This document shows positions 1 to 9,198 of a stretch of 64,000 nt of DNA, piece by piece (position 1 is the first letter of the stretch; the number at the start of each line of letters is the position of its first letter). Position numbers and translations under genes: made by a program. The DNA is from JABDMH01 sp965223165 (GTDB lineage Bacteria; Bacteroidota; Bacteroidia; Chitinophagales; Saprospiraceae), in contig CBDCVQ010000001.1 in NCBI GenBank assembly GCA_965223165.1, positions 62,001 to 126,000 on the forward strand, written 5' to 3'. The notes beneath the pieces were generated by a model. That model did not search any database, had not been told where the DNA came from, and saw only the letters and a program-made list of their open reading frames with translations.

Positions 1-2645
1 TCCTCCTGCCCCTTTTTTCCCTGCTAATGTGTGGGCGATTGGCCTCTCAGCCGTCAGAGGCGACGCAGCAGGGCATTTCGCTGGATTCAGTCTTCGCCGT
101 CATCGGCGAGCGATCAGGCATGCACGTGTCCTACGCATCGAGTGTACGGTCTGGGAGCGACACCCGTTACGACCTGGCGGCAGGCCTATCATGGAAAGCA
201 GCCCTAAAAGAGGTGCTACAAAGCCGGGCACTCACATTCAAGACCATTGGTCAGAATATCATCATCTACCCCCAGCGACACCACCAACTCTCCGGATACG
301 TCTACGACCAGGATACGGGTGAGTCTTTGCCGGGCTGTCATGTGTTCTTACCATCATACTCGATGGGCACGACTACGAATGCCTACGGATACTATCAATT
401 GGCCGTCCCTCGGGGTAGCGCTCTGGTGCAGGCCTCCTACCTGGGCTACCAATCACAGCTGCTGCCCCTGCAGCTGCAAGCAGATCTGCAATTAGATCTA
501 CGCATGACACCTTCGCTTGACCTACCCATGGTCACCATTAGCGACAGCACGGGCACCTCTCACCAGTCATTCCACCTCAGCTCCGCACTTGGCCTGGACT
601 TTGGCCGTATGGCACATCACCTGCCGTCGCTCGGCGCCACGGCCGATCTGGCCAGACAACTACAATTTGTACCTGGGGTCAGCAGCGGTGGTGATGGACT
701 GGGCGGGTTGCATGTGCGAGGGGGCGGTGCGGATCAAAATCTCACCCTACTCGATGATATCCCCATCTACAATCCACTCCATATGCTTGGCACATCATCC
801 ATCTTCAACAGCGATTTTGTGCAGCGCGCCCGTCTGTACAAAGACGCCTTCGCCCCTAAGTATTCGGGCCGCATATCCTCGGTCCTCGACGTCAAAATGC
901 GGGACGGCCATCGAGAAGCGGTGAAGGCCCGGGCGGGTGTGAGCCTCCTCTCCGCCCACGCCGTCGTGGAGATGCCCATTCTTGGCAAGCGCGGCACGCT
1001 AATGCTTGCCGGCGAGCGGAGCCATGCCGGTGATCTGGTGCGTGACTTCACCCGCCGGCGCCGGCAAGAAGCAGATATCGAGGGCTTCATACTACCCAAG
1101 TATCAGGACTATTATGCCAAGGCCATGCTGGACCTTGGTGAGCACGACAAGCTGATGATCAACCTGTACGCGGGAGGAGACATCTACGTAGACGCGGGAC
1201 AGTTTGTCTACGAAGACCAAGCCGGGCAACTGTTTCGGGCGCGCTTTCGAGATGAGTTCTCCTGGGGCAATGTAGCCGGTGGCATCAAATGGTTGCACAC
1301 GTTTGGTCAGCGCTTATTTCTGCATACTCGGTACTATCATTCGCGCTTCCGCTATCGCTCCCTGGGGGCATCGCAGGATGTGCCGGAGGGTGGCACGATG
1401 GATATCGTAGAACCCTCTGACATCACCGACTTTCGATCCCGGACCGTGGAGAACGGTGTCAAAATGGATCTCCATTGGATCGCCGGCTACCAGCATCGAT
1501 TTAGCGCTGGGCTGGGCATGCGCAAGCACGATTATTTGCCAGGTATCATCGCCTACGAAGAGCGGCCCGATCGACTCCGTCGCCTTATCGAACCGACAGT
1601 CCGCTTGGACCGCCTGCCGGAGTCCTCTTTTGACACCTTTTCGCTCGACAGTTGGCAGATGGAATGGTATCTGGAGGACGATTGGCAGATCACCTCCCAC
1701 CTGGCGCTCCGGGGAGGCTTTTATGCTCGCCAGTTCTTTGGGGACGGGGCTAGCTACTTTTCGCTGGAGCCTCGAGCCACTTTGTCTCTTCTCGTGGGCA
1801 AGGGCCATCTGGCACTTTCCTATGCAAGCTTGACCCAACCGCAGCACGTCATCACAGCCAATGACAGCGGCTTGCCCAATGAGCTCTGGGTGCCGGCCGG
1901 TGCCAGGTTTGGGCCCCAATCCTCGGGCAGTGTGGCCCTATCCTGGTCATCGCCCTTTGCAAAATCCTGGCGCATGACGTCGACGCTATACCACAAGCAG
2001 ATGAATGGCTTACTCACCATCCGCGACGATCCCTCCTATCTCAGCCTGGGTGCCTTGGAAAACGTCGACGCCCTCCAGTGGGAAGACGACGTGACATCTG
2101 GCTGGGGACGGAGCTATGGTTGGGAAAATGTGCTGCATTGGCAGCGAAAGAAGACCCACCTGCGCCTGGCCTACACCTTTGCAAAGAGCAATCGCACCTT
2201 CGAAGACAAGTATGAAGGGTTGACCATGCCCTATCAATTTGAACGACCGCACGGAGGTAACCTGATGATTTATTGGCCCGTGGGCAGATCCATCAGTATC
2301 GGTGTGCTCTGGCAGGTGGGCAGTGGCCTCGCCTTCCCCCTGAGTGCCGGCAGCTACGATCTCCTGGACAATCAAGATTTTTTCCTAGAGGAAATCGAAG
2401 TACCGGAAGGAGTGGTCGACCTCCTCTATTTGCCCACCTATCATCGACTCGACGTGTCCGTGCAATACCGGCTGGATCGCCCCAGGTCCGCACATCAGTT
2501 CAAACTGGCGGTGCTAAATGCATATGATCGCCAAAACTTGACGCAGCCCAAGCTGTCCTATTTCGATGATGACACCGCATCGATCCGCTTTGCGCAGGGA
2601 TTTCCCATCATTCCCAGTGTGTCTTATCACTTGCATCTGAAATAG
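1..2645 (+). CDS. TonB-dependent receptor with STN domain, 5' end outside window
   Basis: Outer-membrane TonB-dependent receptor. The frame is open from base 3 and reads a hydrophobic signal-peptide core before the first in-window ATG (base 27), so the true start lies left of the window. From that ATG: an STN (secretin/TonB short N-terminal) domain at about residues 16-83, a carboxypeptidase-regulatory-like beta-sandwich at 86-160, the plug at about 195-293 (RGGGADQNLTLLDDIPIY, then a VLDVKMRDG-type end), and a 22-strand-type barrel to the C-terminus. STN domains usually couple receptors to an anti-sigma factor, so a FecR/sigma pair may lie just upstream; that is inference. The substrate is unknown. 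No SusD partner follows. Confidence 0.93.
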   Translation, partial: LLPLFSLLMCGRLASQPSEATQQGISLDSVFAVIGERSGMHVSYASSVRSGSDTRYDLAAGLSWKAALKEVLQSRALTFKTIGQNIIIYPQRHHQLSGYVYDQDTGESLPGCHVFLPSYSMGTTTNAYGYYQLAVPRGSALVQASYLGYQSQLLPLQLQADLQLDLRMTPSLDLPMVTISDSTGTSHQSFHLSSALGLDFGRMAHHLPSLGATADLARQLQFVPGVSSGGDGLGGLHVRGGGADQNLTLLDDIPIYNPLHMLGTSSIFNSDFVQRARLYKDAFAPKYSGRISSVLDVKMRDGHREAVKARAGVSLLSAHAVVEMPILGKRGTLMLAGERSHAGDLVRDFTRRRRQEADIEGFILPKYQDYYAKAMLDLGEHDKLMINLYAGGDIYVDAGQFVYEDQAGQLFRARFRDEFSWGNVAGGIKWLHTFGQRLFLHTRYYHSRFRYRSLGASQDVPEGGTMDIVEPSDITDFRSRTVENGVKMDLHWIAGYQHRFSAGLGMRKHDYLPGIIAYEERPDRLRRLIEPTVRLDRLPESSFDTFSLDSWQMEWYLEDDWQITSHLALRGGFYARQFFGDGASYFSLEPRATLSLLVGKGHLALSYASLTQPQHVITANDSGLPNELWVPAGARFGPQSSGSVALSWSSPFAKSWRMTSTLYHKQMNGLLTIRDDPSYLSLGALENVDALQWEDDVTSGWGRSYGWENVLHWQRKKTHLRLAYTFAKSNRTFEDKYEGLTMPYQFERPHGGNLMIYWPVGRSISIGVLWQVGSGLAFPLSAGSYDLLDNQDFFLEEIEVPEGVVDLLYLPTYHRLDVSVQYRLDRPRSAHQFKLAVLNAYDRQNLTQPKLSYFDDDTASIRFAQGFPIIPSVSYHLHLK

Positions 2646-2822
2646 CGATCATCCGCCTCCTCCGGGTTTTACGAAGAAAATTTTTTCCCACCGACGTAGG
2701 GGATGTCGGTGACTGGCTTGTCTTGATGATAAGAACCAGACAACAGAGCGCCAGATAAGCAGGATTTCTACGGTTAATTTCTAATTCCTTAACCGGCAAT
2801 TCTTTGCCAAAACAAGTTCTTC

Positions 2823-4721
2823 ATGTTACGTAAAGTAGTCTATGGCTGCCTGGCGGCAGCTTTGTCAATCATCTTCGCCTCTTGTAGCAAAGATGAATTT
2901 CCGCAGCATCGATCCACCAGTCTCGAGCACACCATTTCTCTTGATGGCTTGTCGGCGCGCAAAGGGCGCTGCCTCTCAGACGAGAAGATGCAGTCCATCT
3001 ACGAGCGAGACGTACATCTCAAATCCGAGATCATGCGTGGACGGCAGGAGATCATGCAGTGGATGTCTCGCAATCACGGCCGCTCCGTGGCGGACGAGGA
3101 ACTGCTGACGGTCCCGGTCCATGTCATTGTCGTGCATCGTAGCCAACACGCCGTGGGCCAAGGCACCAATATCCCTGATGCCCGCATCCACTCGCAGATA
3201 GAAGCACTCAACCAGGATTTTCTGCGCCAAAACAATGATGCTTCACGTACTCCCGGCGTATTTCCCGTCAGCAACACTCGCATCCAGTTTTGCCTTGCCA
3301 ATGTGAGCCCCAATGGCGCTCCTACCACCGGCATTACGCGCTATGCCTACAATGGTAATTTCGAGCAAAACGAACTATCCATCGTACGAAATACGGGATG
3401 GGATCACCGACTATACCTGAACATCTGGGTTGCTCCGGACATTGATGGTCTAGGCTATGCCTCGCTGCCTTCTCCTTCATCGCTCCCGGGCGAATATGAG
3501 GACGTGGTAGTTATCTTGACCGAGGCTTTTGGAGGACCAAATGCTGGTGCGTCGGCGCCCTTCAACCTGGGACGTACCCTGACCCACGAGGTCGGTCATT
3601 ACCTCGGGCTGGATCACATCTGGGGCGACGGATGTCAAATCGACGATGGAATAGACGACACCCCCCAGCAAAGAGCGGAGAACTACGAGTGTCCACAGCA
3701 TCCCAGTCCTTCCTGTAGCAACGGAGGCGACATGTTTATGAATTATATGGACTACACGGACGATGCCTGCATGAATGCCTTTAGCACGGGGCAGGCTACC
3801 TACATGCGACACATACTGGCCACCGCACGCCAGACTCTCACCTCCCCGGGCAGGACCGCTTGCTCCGCCGGACCCGAAGACCCCAGCGATCCTGTGTCCA
3901 CCTGTGACGACGGGATCCGAAATGGCACAGAGACGGGCGTGGACTGTGGAGGTCGGGAGTGCGCACCGTGCGAGACCGGGGGTACCAACGATGCCGGTAT
4001 TGCCGCTGTCAGCGCCCAAAGTCAACAAGACGGTTGTGGAGGCGAAGTGGTGCTGATCGCGCGTCTGCAAAACTTTGGGTCAACGACATTACGAAGGGTC
4101 CGCCTGACTGTTAGCACGGCCGGACATCCAATCGCGGCGATGGATTGGCAGGGCAGCCTGGCCCCAAGGGCCAGCAGCGAAATCGCGCTGCCTGCCATCC
4201 AGCTGGGCCCTGGCGAGCATGCGGTATCCGCCACCACCGAAAGGCCCAATGGTACCACCGACAGCAATCCGGCCAATGATGGTATGACCACTGCCGTGTC
4301 TTCGACAGGTGGTCAGATGATGCATCTCGTCATTCAACCCGATGACTATGGTGCAGACATCAGTTGGAGGATCAAAAACGAAGCGGGCAAAACGGTAGCG
4401 TCAGGGGGTGGTTACCCCGACTTTGATCACACCCTCATTGAGGAGTCATTCTGCCTCCCAGCCGGTTGCTACCGTCTCATCATGCGTGACAGCTACGGCG
4501 ATGGCCTTTGCTGTGACTATGGCGAAGGCAGGTACCAACTTTTGGATCACCACGGAGCCGTCATCTTTGCCTCAGATGGCTACTATGGCTATCGGGAGTC
4601 CTTCCGGTTTTGTATCGAAGGGACTACCGTCACGGCGCAGCGCCATACACGCGATCGCCGGGCACCCACCGCCCGGAGAGATGCCGCTCAAAATCCAACG
4701 GCGGTAAAGTCAAGCAATTGA
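2823..4721 (+). CDS. M43-family (pappalysin/cytophagalysin-like) zinc metalloprotease lipoprotein
   Basis: Secreted zinc endopeptidase. The N-terminus is a lipoprotein signal with lipobox Cys21 (IIFASC). The catalytic motif HEVGHYLGLDH (His255, Glu256, His259, His265) followed by IWG, and a downstream MNYMDY Met-turn, are diagnostic of peptidase family M43. After the catalytic domain (about residues 95-345) come a Cys-rich segment of the CDDGxxNGxExGVDCGG type, a CARDB-like adhesion domain (about 390-490) and a final domain with the GDGLCCDYGEG motif common at the ends of Bacteroidota secreted proteins. No T9SS sorting domain is seen, consistent with lipoprotein anchoring. It follows the TonB receptor by 177 bp, probably as a separate transcript. 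Confidence 0.93.
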   Translation: MLRKVVYGCLAAALSIIFASCSKDEFPQHRSTSLEHTISLDGLSARKGRCLSDEKMQSIYERDVHLKSEIMRGRQEIMQWMSRNHGRSVADEELLTVPVHVIVVHRSQHAVGQGTNIPDARIHSQIEALNQDFLRQNNDASRTPGVFPVSNTRIQFCLANVSPNGAPTTGITRYAYNGNFEQNELSIVRNTGWDHRLYLNIWVAPDIDGLGYASLPSPSSLPGEYEDVVVILTEAFGGPNAGASAPFNLGRTLTHEVGHYLGLDHIWGDGCQIDDGIDDTPQQRAENYECPQHPSPSCSNGGDMFMNYMDYTDDACMNAFSTGQATYMRHILATARQTLTSPGRTACSAGPEDPSDPVSTCDDGIRNGTETGVDCGGRECAPCETGGTNDAGIAAVSAQSQQDGCGGEVVLIARLQNFGSTTLRRVRLTVSTAGHPIAAMDWQGSLAPRASSEIALPAIQLGPGEHAVSATTERPNGTTDSNPANDGMTTAVSSTGGQMMHLVIQPDDYGADISWRIKNEAGKTVASGGGYPDFDHTLIEESFCLPAGCYRLIMRDSYGDGLCCDYGEGRYQLLDHHGAVIFASDGYYGYRESFRFCIEGTTVTAQRHTRDRRAPTARRDAAQNPTAVKSSN

Positions 4722-4734
4722 TCCAACCGGTCAT

Positions 4735-4766
4735 GGGGGAGCTTTCGGGACGGAAATCTCCCCCTT
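4735..4766 (+). terminator. Rho-independent-type terminator after the metalloprotease
   Basis: A 7-bp G/C stem (4735-4741 gggggag, 4758-4764 ctccccc) with an additional inner TTTC/GAAA pairing lies 14 bp after the stop codon. The following T-tract (ttctat) is weak. Confidence 0.6.
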
Positions 4767-4828
4767 CTATATAACCCTGCCACTAGCAGACCACTTTGCT
4801 ACCTTAGCCCCTCATACAAATCAATACC

Positions 4829-6091
4829 ATGGCCATCCAACATCTGGCATCCCAAATCTTCGTCGACTCGGAGATCGCGCCCTTGAGGCAAGTGGTGGTA
4901 CATCGACCGGAGCAAGGCATTGCCCGCGTCAGTCCTAAGGAATCGGATGAGCTCCTTTTCGACGATATCGTCTATCTCCCGAAGATCCAGCAGGAGCACG
5001 ACATCTTTACGGACGTCCTGAAGAAGTTTCTCGGAGTGCAAAATGTGCTGTACATCGACCAACTCTTGTTGGAAGCGCTGGAGGCCGATCCGCAGGGTCA
5101 GGAGGAGATCATCGCTCGGATCATTGAATTTGAGGAGATGGCAACCAAATATATCAAGATCCTCAGCGAGCTAGACAACAAAAAGCTGGCCGAAGCCCTA
5201 ATCAGCGGGTATCTGGCCGATCAAGATTTGTTTTTGTTTGATCCCATCCCAAATTTCATTTTCACCCGGGATATCGCCGTGACGATTCAAGACCACGTCA
5301 TCATCACCCGGGCGGCTAAGGAGGCACGTCATCGCGAGAATTTTCTGACCCGCTTCATCTTCTTTGCCCATCCGATGTTTGAAGGTTTGCGCTCCGGCGA
5401 TCGGATTATCAACATGAATGATGTCAATCTCTTCCCACGTAGTCGCAGAGGCGAAAGTGTATCTATCGAGGGCGGGGATATGATGCTCTTTTCGGAAAGT
5501 CACTTTCTGATCGGATGTAGCGAGCGTACCACGGAACATGCCATCCATTGCCTCAAAGATGTGCTCTTTGAGAAGCGCCTAGTGGACAATGTGGTGCAGG
5601 TAAACATTCCCAAGGATCGATCGTATATGCACATCGACACGATATTTACCCGCATTCACCACAATCATATCGTCTGCTTTCGACCGCTGGTGTACGATGG
5701 CTTGAGTTCGTATGTGACGGTCTTTCGGCGCAATGGCAGTAAGACGAGGTATCACTCGGTGAAGGACTTTGCCCATGCCGAGATCAATTCCGACATCGAA
5801 TTCATCTTTTCCGGTGGTGGTGTCTCTCCCTACCAGGAACGGGAACAATGGACCGATGGCTGCAATCTGGTGGCGATCCGACCGGGAGTTGCCATCACCT
5901 ACGACCGCAACATTCGCACGATGAAGGAGATGGAAAAATTTGGTTATCAGGGCATGTCTGCGGAAGAATTTCTCAGCGAGGCTGTCGATGCCGATCAACT
6001 AGCAAATACCATCGTGCAGATCCCATCCAGCGAACTGTCCAGGGCCAGAGGCGGTTCGCACTGCATGACCTTTCCAATTCTACGGGGGTAG
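4829..6091 (+). CDS. arcA: Arginine deiminase
   Basis: Hydrolyses L-arginine to citrulline and ammonia in the cytoplasm. At 420 residues it has the normal family length. Visible family motifs are FDD at 45-47, FTRD at 145-148, IEGGD with Glu214, the MHID catalytic His268/Asp270 pair, and the C-terminal GGSHCMT with nucleophile Cys412. No carbamate kinase, ornithine carbamoyltransferase or arginine/ornithine antiporter is adjacent, so this is not a full ADI operon here; ATP production via this route would need genes elsewhere. An agmatine- or peptidylarginine-specific role is unlikely given the motif set. Seven bp after the stop a tandem-repeat region begins. Confidence 0.9.
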   Translation: MAIQHLASQIFVDSEIAPLRQVVVHRPEQGIARVSPKESDELLFDDIVYLPKIQQEHDIFTDVLKKFLGVQNVLYIDQLLLEALEADPQGQEEIIARIIEFEEMATKYIKILSELDNKKLAEALISGYLADQDLFLFDPIPNFIFTRDIAVTIQDHVIITRAAKEARHRENFLTRFIFFAHPMFEGLRSGDRIINMNDVNLFPRSRRGESVSIEGGDMMLFSESHFLIGCSERTTEHAIHCLKDVLFEKRLVDNVVQVNIPKDRSYMHIDTIFTRIHHNHIVCFRPLVYDGLSSYVTVFRRNGSKTRYHSVKDFAHAEINSDIEFIFSGGGVSPYQEREQWTDGCNLVAIRPGVAITYDRNIRTMKEMEKFGYQGMSAEEFLSEAVDADQLANTIVQIPSSELSRARGGSHCMTFPILRG

Positions 6092-6098
6092 GCGATGG

Positions 6099-6138
6099 TG
6101 TTTTGGTGTTTTGGTGTTTTGGTGTTTTGGTGTTTTGG
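6099..6138. repeat. 8-bp minisatellite (TGTTTTGG x5)
   Basis: Five perfect copies of TGTTTTGG start 7 bp after the arginine deiminase stop codon and run straight into the first unit of the long repeat array. Confidence 0.95.
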
Positions 6139-8325
6139 AGGTCGAACTTGCAGCGGTCCTGGGCTAAAGTGCGATGAGGCGAGGATGCGCTCACGCGGCC
6201 AGGAGGTATGGGCAATGGTACCAGTGGGCGGCTCGCCGATCTTTGCTATCCGCCCGGCTTCCCTCAGCTCGACGATCCAAATCACCAGCACAATCACAAT
6301 CGTCTATCCCCGATCAAGATACCGGGCAGGGTCCCAACTCCAAGGAATCAGTGCGCATTGGTCGCAAATGACTATAGACGCGAGCTCGCCGCAATCGTCC
6401 ACCTTCCACCATAATTTCAATGGCAATGCCAATGGTGTATAGGTGTTGAGGAGGTCGAACTAGCAGCGGGTACCTGGCAAAAGTGCGTGAGGCGAGGACG
6501 CGCTCACGCGGCCAGGAGGTATGGCAATGGTACCAGTGTGCGGCTCGCCGATCTTTGCTGTCCGCCCGGCTTCCCTCAGCTCGACGATCCAAATCACCAG
6601 CACAATCACAATCGTCTATCCCCAATCAAGATACCGGGCAGGGTCCCAACTCCAAGGAATCAGTGCGCATTGGTCGCAAATGACTATGGACGCGAGCTCG
6701 CCGCAATCGTCCACCTTCCACCGTAATTTCAATGGCAATGCCAATGGTGTTTAGTTGTGTAGGTGTTGAGGAGGTCGAACTAGCGCGGGTCCCGGGCAAA
6801 AGTGCGTGAGGCGAGGACGCGCTCACGCGGCCAGGAGGTATGGGCAATGGTACCAGTGGGCGGCTCGCCGATCTTTGCTGTCCGCCCGGCTTCCCTCAGC
6901 TCGACGATCCAAATCACCAGCACAATCACAATCGTCTATCCCCAATCAAGATACCGGGCAAGGTCCCAACTCCAAGGAATCAGTGCGCATTGGTCGCAAA
7001 TGACTATGGACGCGAGCTCGCCGCAATCGTCCACCTTCCACCATAATTTCAATGGCAATGGCAATGGTGTTTAGTTGTGTAGGTGTTTAGGAGGTCAAAC
7101 TAGCAGCGGGTCCAGGGCTAAAGTGCGTGAGGCGAGGACGCGCTCACGCGGCCAGGAGGTATTGGCAATGGTACCAGTGGGCGGCTCGCCGATCTTTGCT
7201 ATCCGCCCGGCTTCCCTCAGCTCGACGATCCAAATCACCAGCACAATCACAATCGTCTATCCCCAATCAAGATAACGGGCAAGGTCCCAACTCCAAGGAA
7301 TCAGTGCGCATTGGTCGCAAATGACTATAGACGCGAGCTCGCCGCAATCGTCCACCTTCCACCATAATTTCAATGGCAATGCCAATGGTGTGTAGGTGTT
7401 GAGGAGGTCGAACTAGCAGCGGTCCTGGGCAAAAGTGCGTGAGGCGGGGACGCGCTCACGCGGCCAGGGGTATGGGCAATGGCTTGCAGCCGCACAAGGC
7501 AGCGCATATGCGGAGCTGTTCAGTTGTGTAGGTGTTGAGGAGGTCGAACTAGCAGCGGGTACCTGGCAAAAGTGCGATGAGGCGAGGAATGCGCTCACGC
7601 GGCCAGGGGGTATTGGCAATGGTACCAGTGGGCGGCTCGCCGATCTTTGCTATCCGCCCGGCTTCCCTCAGCTCGACGATCCAAAGCACCAGCACAATCA
7701 CAATCGTCTATCCCCAATCAAGATAACGGGCAAGGTCCCAACTCCAAGGAATCAGTGCGCATTGGTCGCAAATGACTATGGACGCGAGCTCGCCGCAATC
7801 GTCCACTTTCCACCATAATTTCAATGGCAATGCCAATGGTATGTAGGTGTTGAGGAGGTCGAACTAGCTATTGGTCCTGGGCTAAAGTGCGTGAGGCGAG
7901 GACGCGCTCACGCGGCCAGGAGGTATTGGCAATGGTACCAGTGGGCGGCTCGCCGATCTTTGCTATCCGCCCGGCTTCCCTCAGCTCGACGATCCAAAGC
8001 ACCAGCACAATCACAATCGTCTATCCCCAATCAAGATAACGGGCAAGGTCCCAACTCCAAGGAATCAGTGCGCATTGGTCGCAAATGACTATGGACGCGA
8101 GCTCGCCGCAATCGTCCACTTTCCACCATAATTTCAATGGCAATGCCAATGGTGTGTAGGTGTTGAGGAGGTCAAACTTGCGGCGGTCCTGGGCAAAAGT
8201 GCGTGAGGCGAGGACGCACTCACGCGGCCAGGAGGTATGGCAATGGTACCAGTAGGCGGCTCGCCGATCTTTGCTGTCCGCCCGGCTTCCCTCAGCTCGA
8301 CGATCCAAATCACGCGAGCTCGTCA
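6138..8325. repeat. Array of eight ~315-bp direct repeats, noncoding
   Basis: Units beginning with GAGGTC(G/A)AACT start at 6138, 6451, 6771, 7091, 7404, 7540, 7855 and 8168, so the period is 313-320 bp except for a shortened fifth unit (136 bp, interior deleted and replaced) and a truncated eighth. Each unit carries a hairpin (see 6485-6509), a near-identical central block of about 200 bp, and a TGGCAATGCCAATGG-rich end. Substitutions and 1-bp indels between units fall without codon bias and every frame is broken differently, so the 60-100-codon open frames inside look accidental. A short AGGTGTTGAG joins units. The array separates convergent arcA (+) and the DUF502 gene (-). Confidence 0.93.
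6485..6509. other. Conserved hairpin within the repeat unit (AGGA tetraloop)
   Basis: Shown for the second unit: GCGTGAG-GCG-AGGA-CGC-G-CTCACGC, a 10-bp stem with one bulged G and an AGGA loop, followed by GGCCAGG. It is present in all units with small variations (for example an A bulge in the eighth unit). A related hairpin with a different stem is found at 34343-34366. Confidence 0.75.
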
Positions 8326-8427
8326 CAACCGTCAACCGTCAACCGTCCACCGTCCACCGTCAACCGTCAACCGTCAACCGTCAACCGTCCACCGTCCACC
8401 GTCAACCGTCCACCGTCCACCGTCTAA
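8326..8427. repeat. 7-bp minisatellite (CCGTCAA / CCGTCCA)
   Basis: About 14 tandem heptamers alternate between CCGTCAA and CCGTCCA. They begin where the last long-repeat unit is truncated and end inside the TAG stop codon of the minus-strand DUF502 gene. The seed may have been the CAATCGTCCACC stretch at the end of a normal unit. Confidence 0.93.
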
Positions 8428-9023
8428 TACTTCATAATCCCCGCCGACCCTACACCTACCCCGATAATGGTGCGCATGGCATCATCCGTTTTGGTGTCAT
8501 CGACACGTGTGATTTGCGCTTCCGTCACGTGAAATATGAAGCCGTTGGTGGGATTGGGACCCGTCGGGACAAAGACCGTATAATTGCCGCTGGCGTGCTC
8601 ATCGGTGATAAAACCGGTCATGCGGGTGCCATTGCTGAAGACATCCACGAGGACCACGTCGGAAAAGGGCATTTTCTTGGCTCCGCTGAATTGCTGCACC
8701 GTCTCCTTGATCGCTCCATAGAGAGGGAGCCGGAGCAGATACGTGCGCTCGATATTGGCCAGCAGACTCTTGCCGATCCGGGTACGGATGAATAAGCCGA
8801 TCAAAAAGCACAGCAAAATCACAATGCCAAAGGCGACAATGCTGAAGAGAAACTCAGGTATCTGCAGATTGAGGTCGTTCTTCAGCAGGTTGGATAGGGG
8901 GGCCAGCAAATTGACCACCAGATTGAGCACCAGCTGAATCAGTAGCACGAATATGGCCAAGGGCAGGATGACGAAGAATCCCCCTAGGAAGGTCGTGAGC
9001 AGAAAATTTCTAATTCGAGTCAT
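8424..9023 (-). CDS. DUF502 family membrane protein
   Basis: A 199-residue inner-membrane protein of the DUF502 (COG2928) family. Two hydrophobic helices are visible at about residues 8-33 and 58-82, followed by the conserved RTRIGK and YGAIKETVQQFSG segments, then a soluble domain with FVPTGPNPTNG. Family function is unknown. The N-terminal MTRIRNFLLTTFLGG supports the chosen ATG. The stop codon abuts the heptamer minisatellite, so there is no conventional 3' region. It is divergent from the DUF72 gene. Confidence 0.9.
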   Translation of the reverse strand: MTRIRNFLLTTFLGGFFVILPLAIFVLLIQLVLNLVVNLLAPLSNLLKNDLNLQIPEFLFSIVAFGIVILLCFLIGLFIRTRIGKSLLANIERTYLLRLPLYGAIKETVQQFSGAKKMPFSDVVLVDVFSNGTRMTGFITDEHASGNYTVFVPTGPNPTNGFIFHVTEAQITRVDDTKTDDAMRTIIGVGVGSAGIMKY

Positions 9024-9158
9024 CGCAACTTTGTTAATTAGGTTGAGTAGATGTAAGGTGCGCTAATATCTAAGAATTCACCTTGAAGGAGGTACGCAAT
9101 TTGCCCGGAGAATGTTTTATCCGCTGCTATCTTCCGTGAAATGATTAGTAGGACGGCC

Positions 9159-9167
9159 TACCTTTTG
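9159..9167 (+). promoter_or_regulatory. Possible Bacteroidota -7 element upstream of the DUF72 gene
   Basis: TACCTTTTG resembles the Bacteroidota -7 consensus TAnnTTTG with one extra T, 32 bp before the ATG. No convincing -33 TTG is present at the right distance, so this is weak. Confidence 0.25.
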
Positions 9168-9198
9168 CTAATTTTCGGCAAAGCCATCGGAGACACCT

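Noticed and set aside
6095..8335. Open frames of 65-127 codons on both strands inside the repeat array
   Set aside because: They exist in several frames at once because the repeat unit has few stops; substitutions and 1-bp indels between units break the frames without codon-position bias, and ribosome sites are not conserved.
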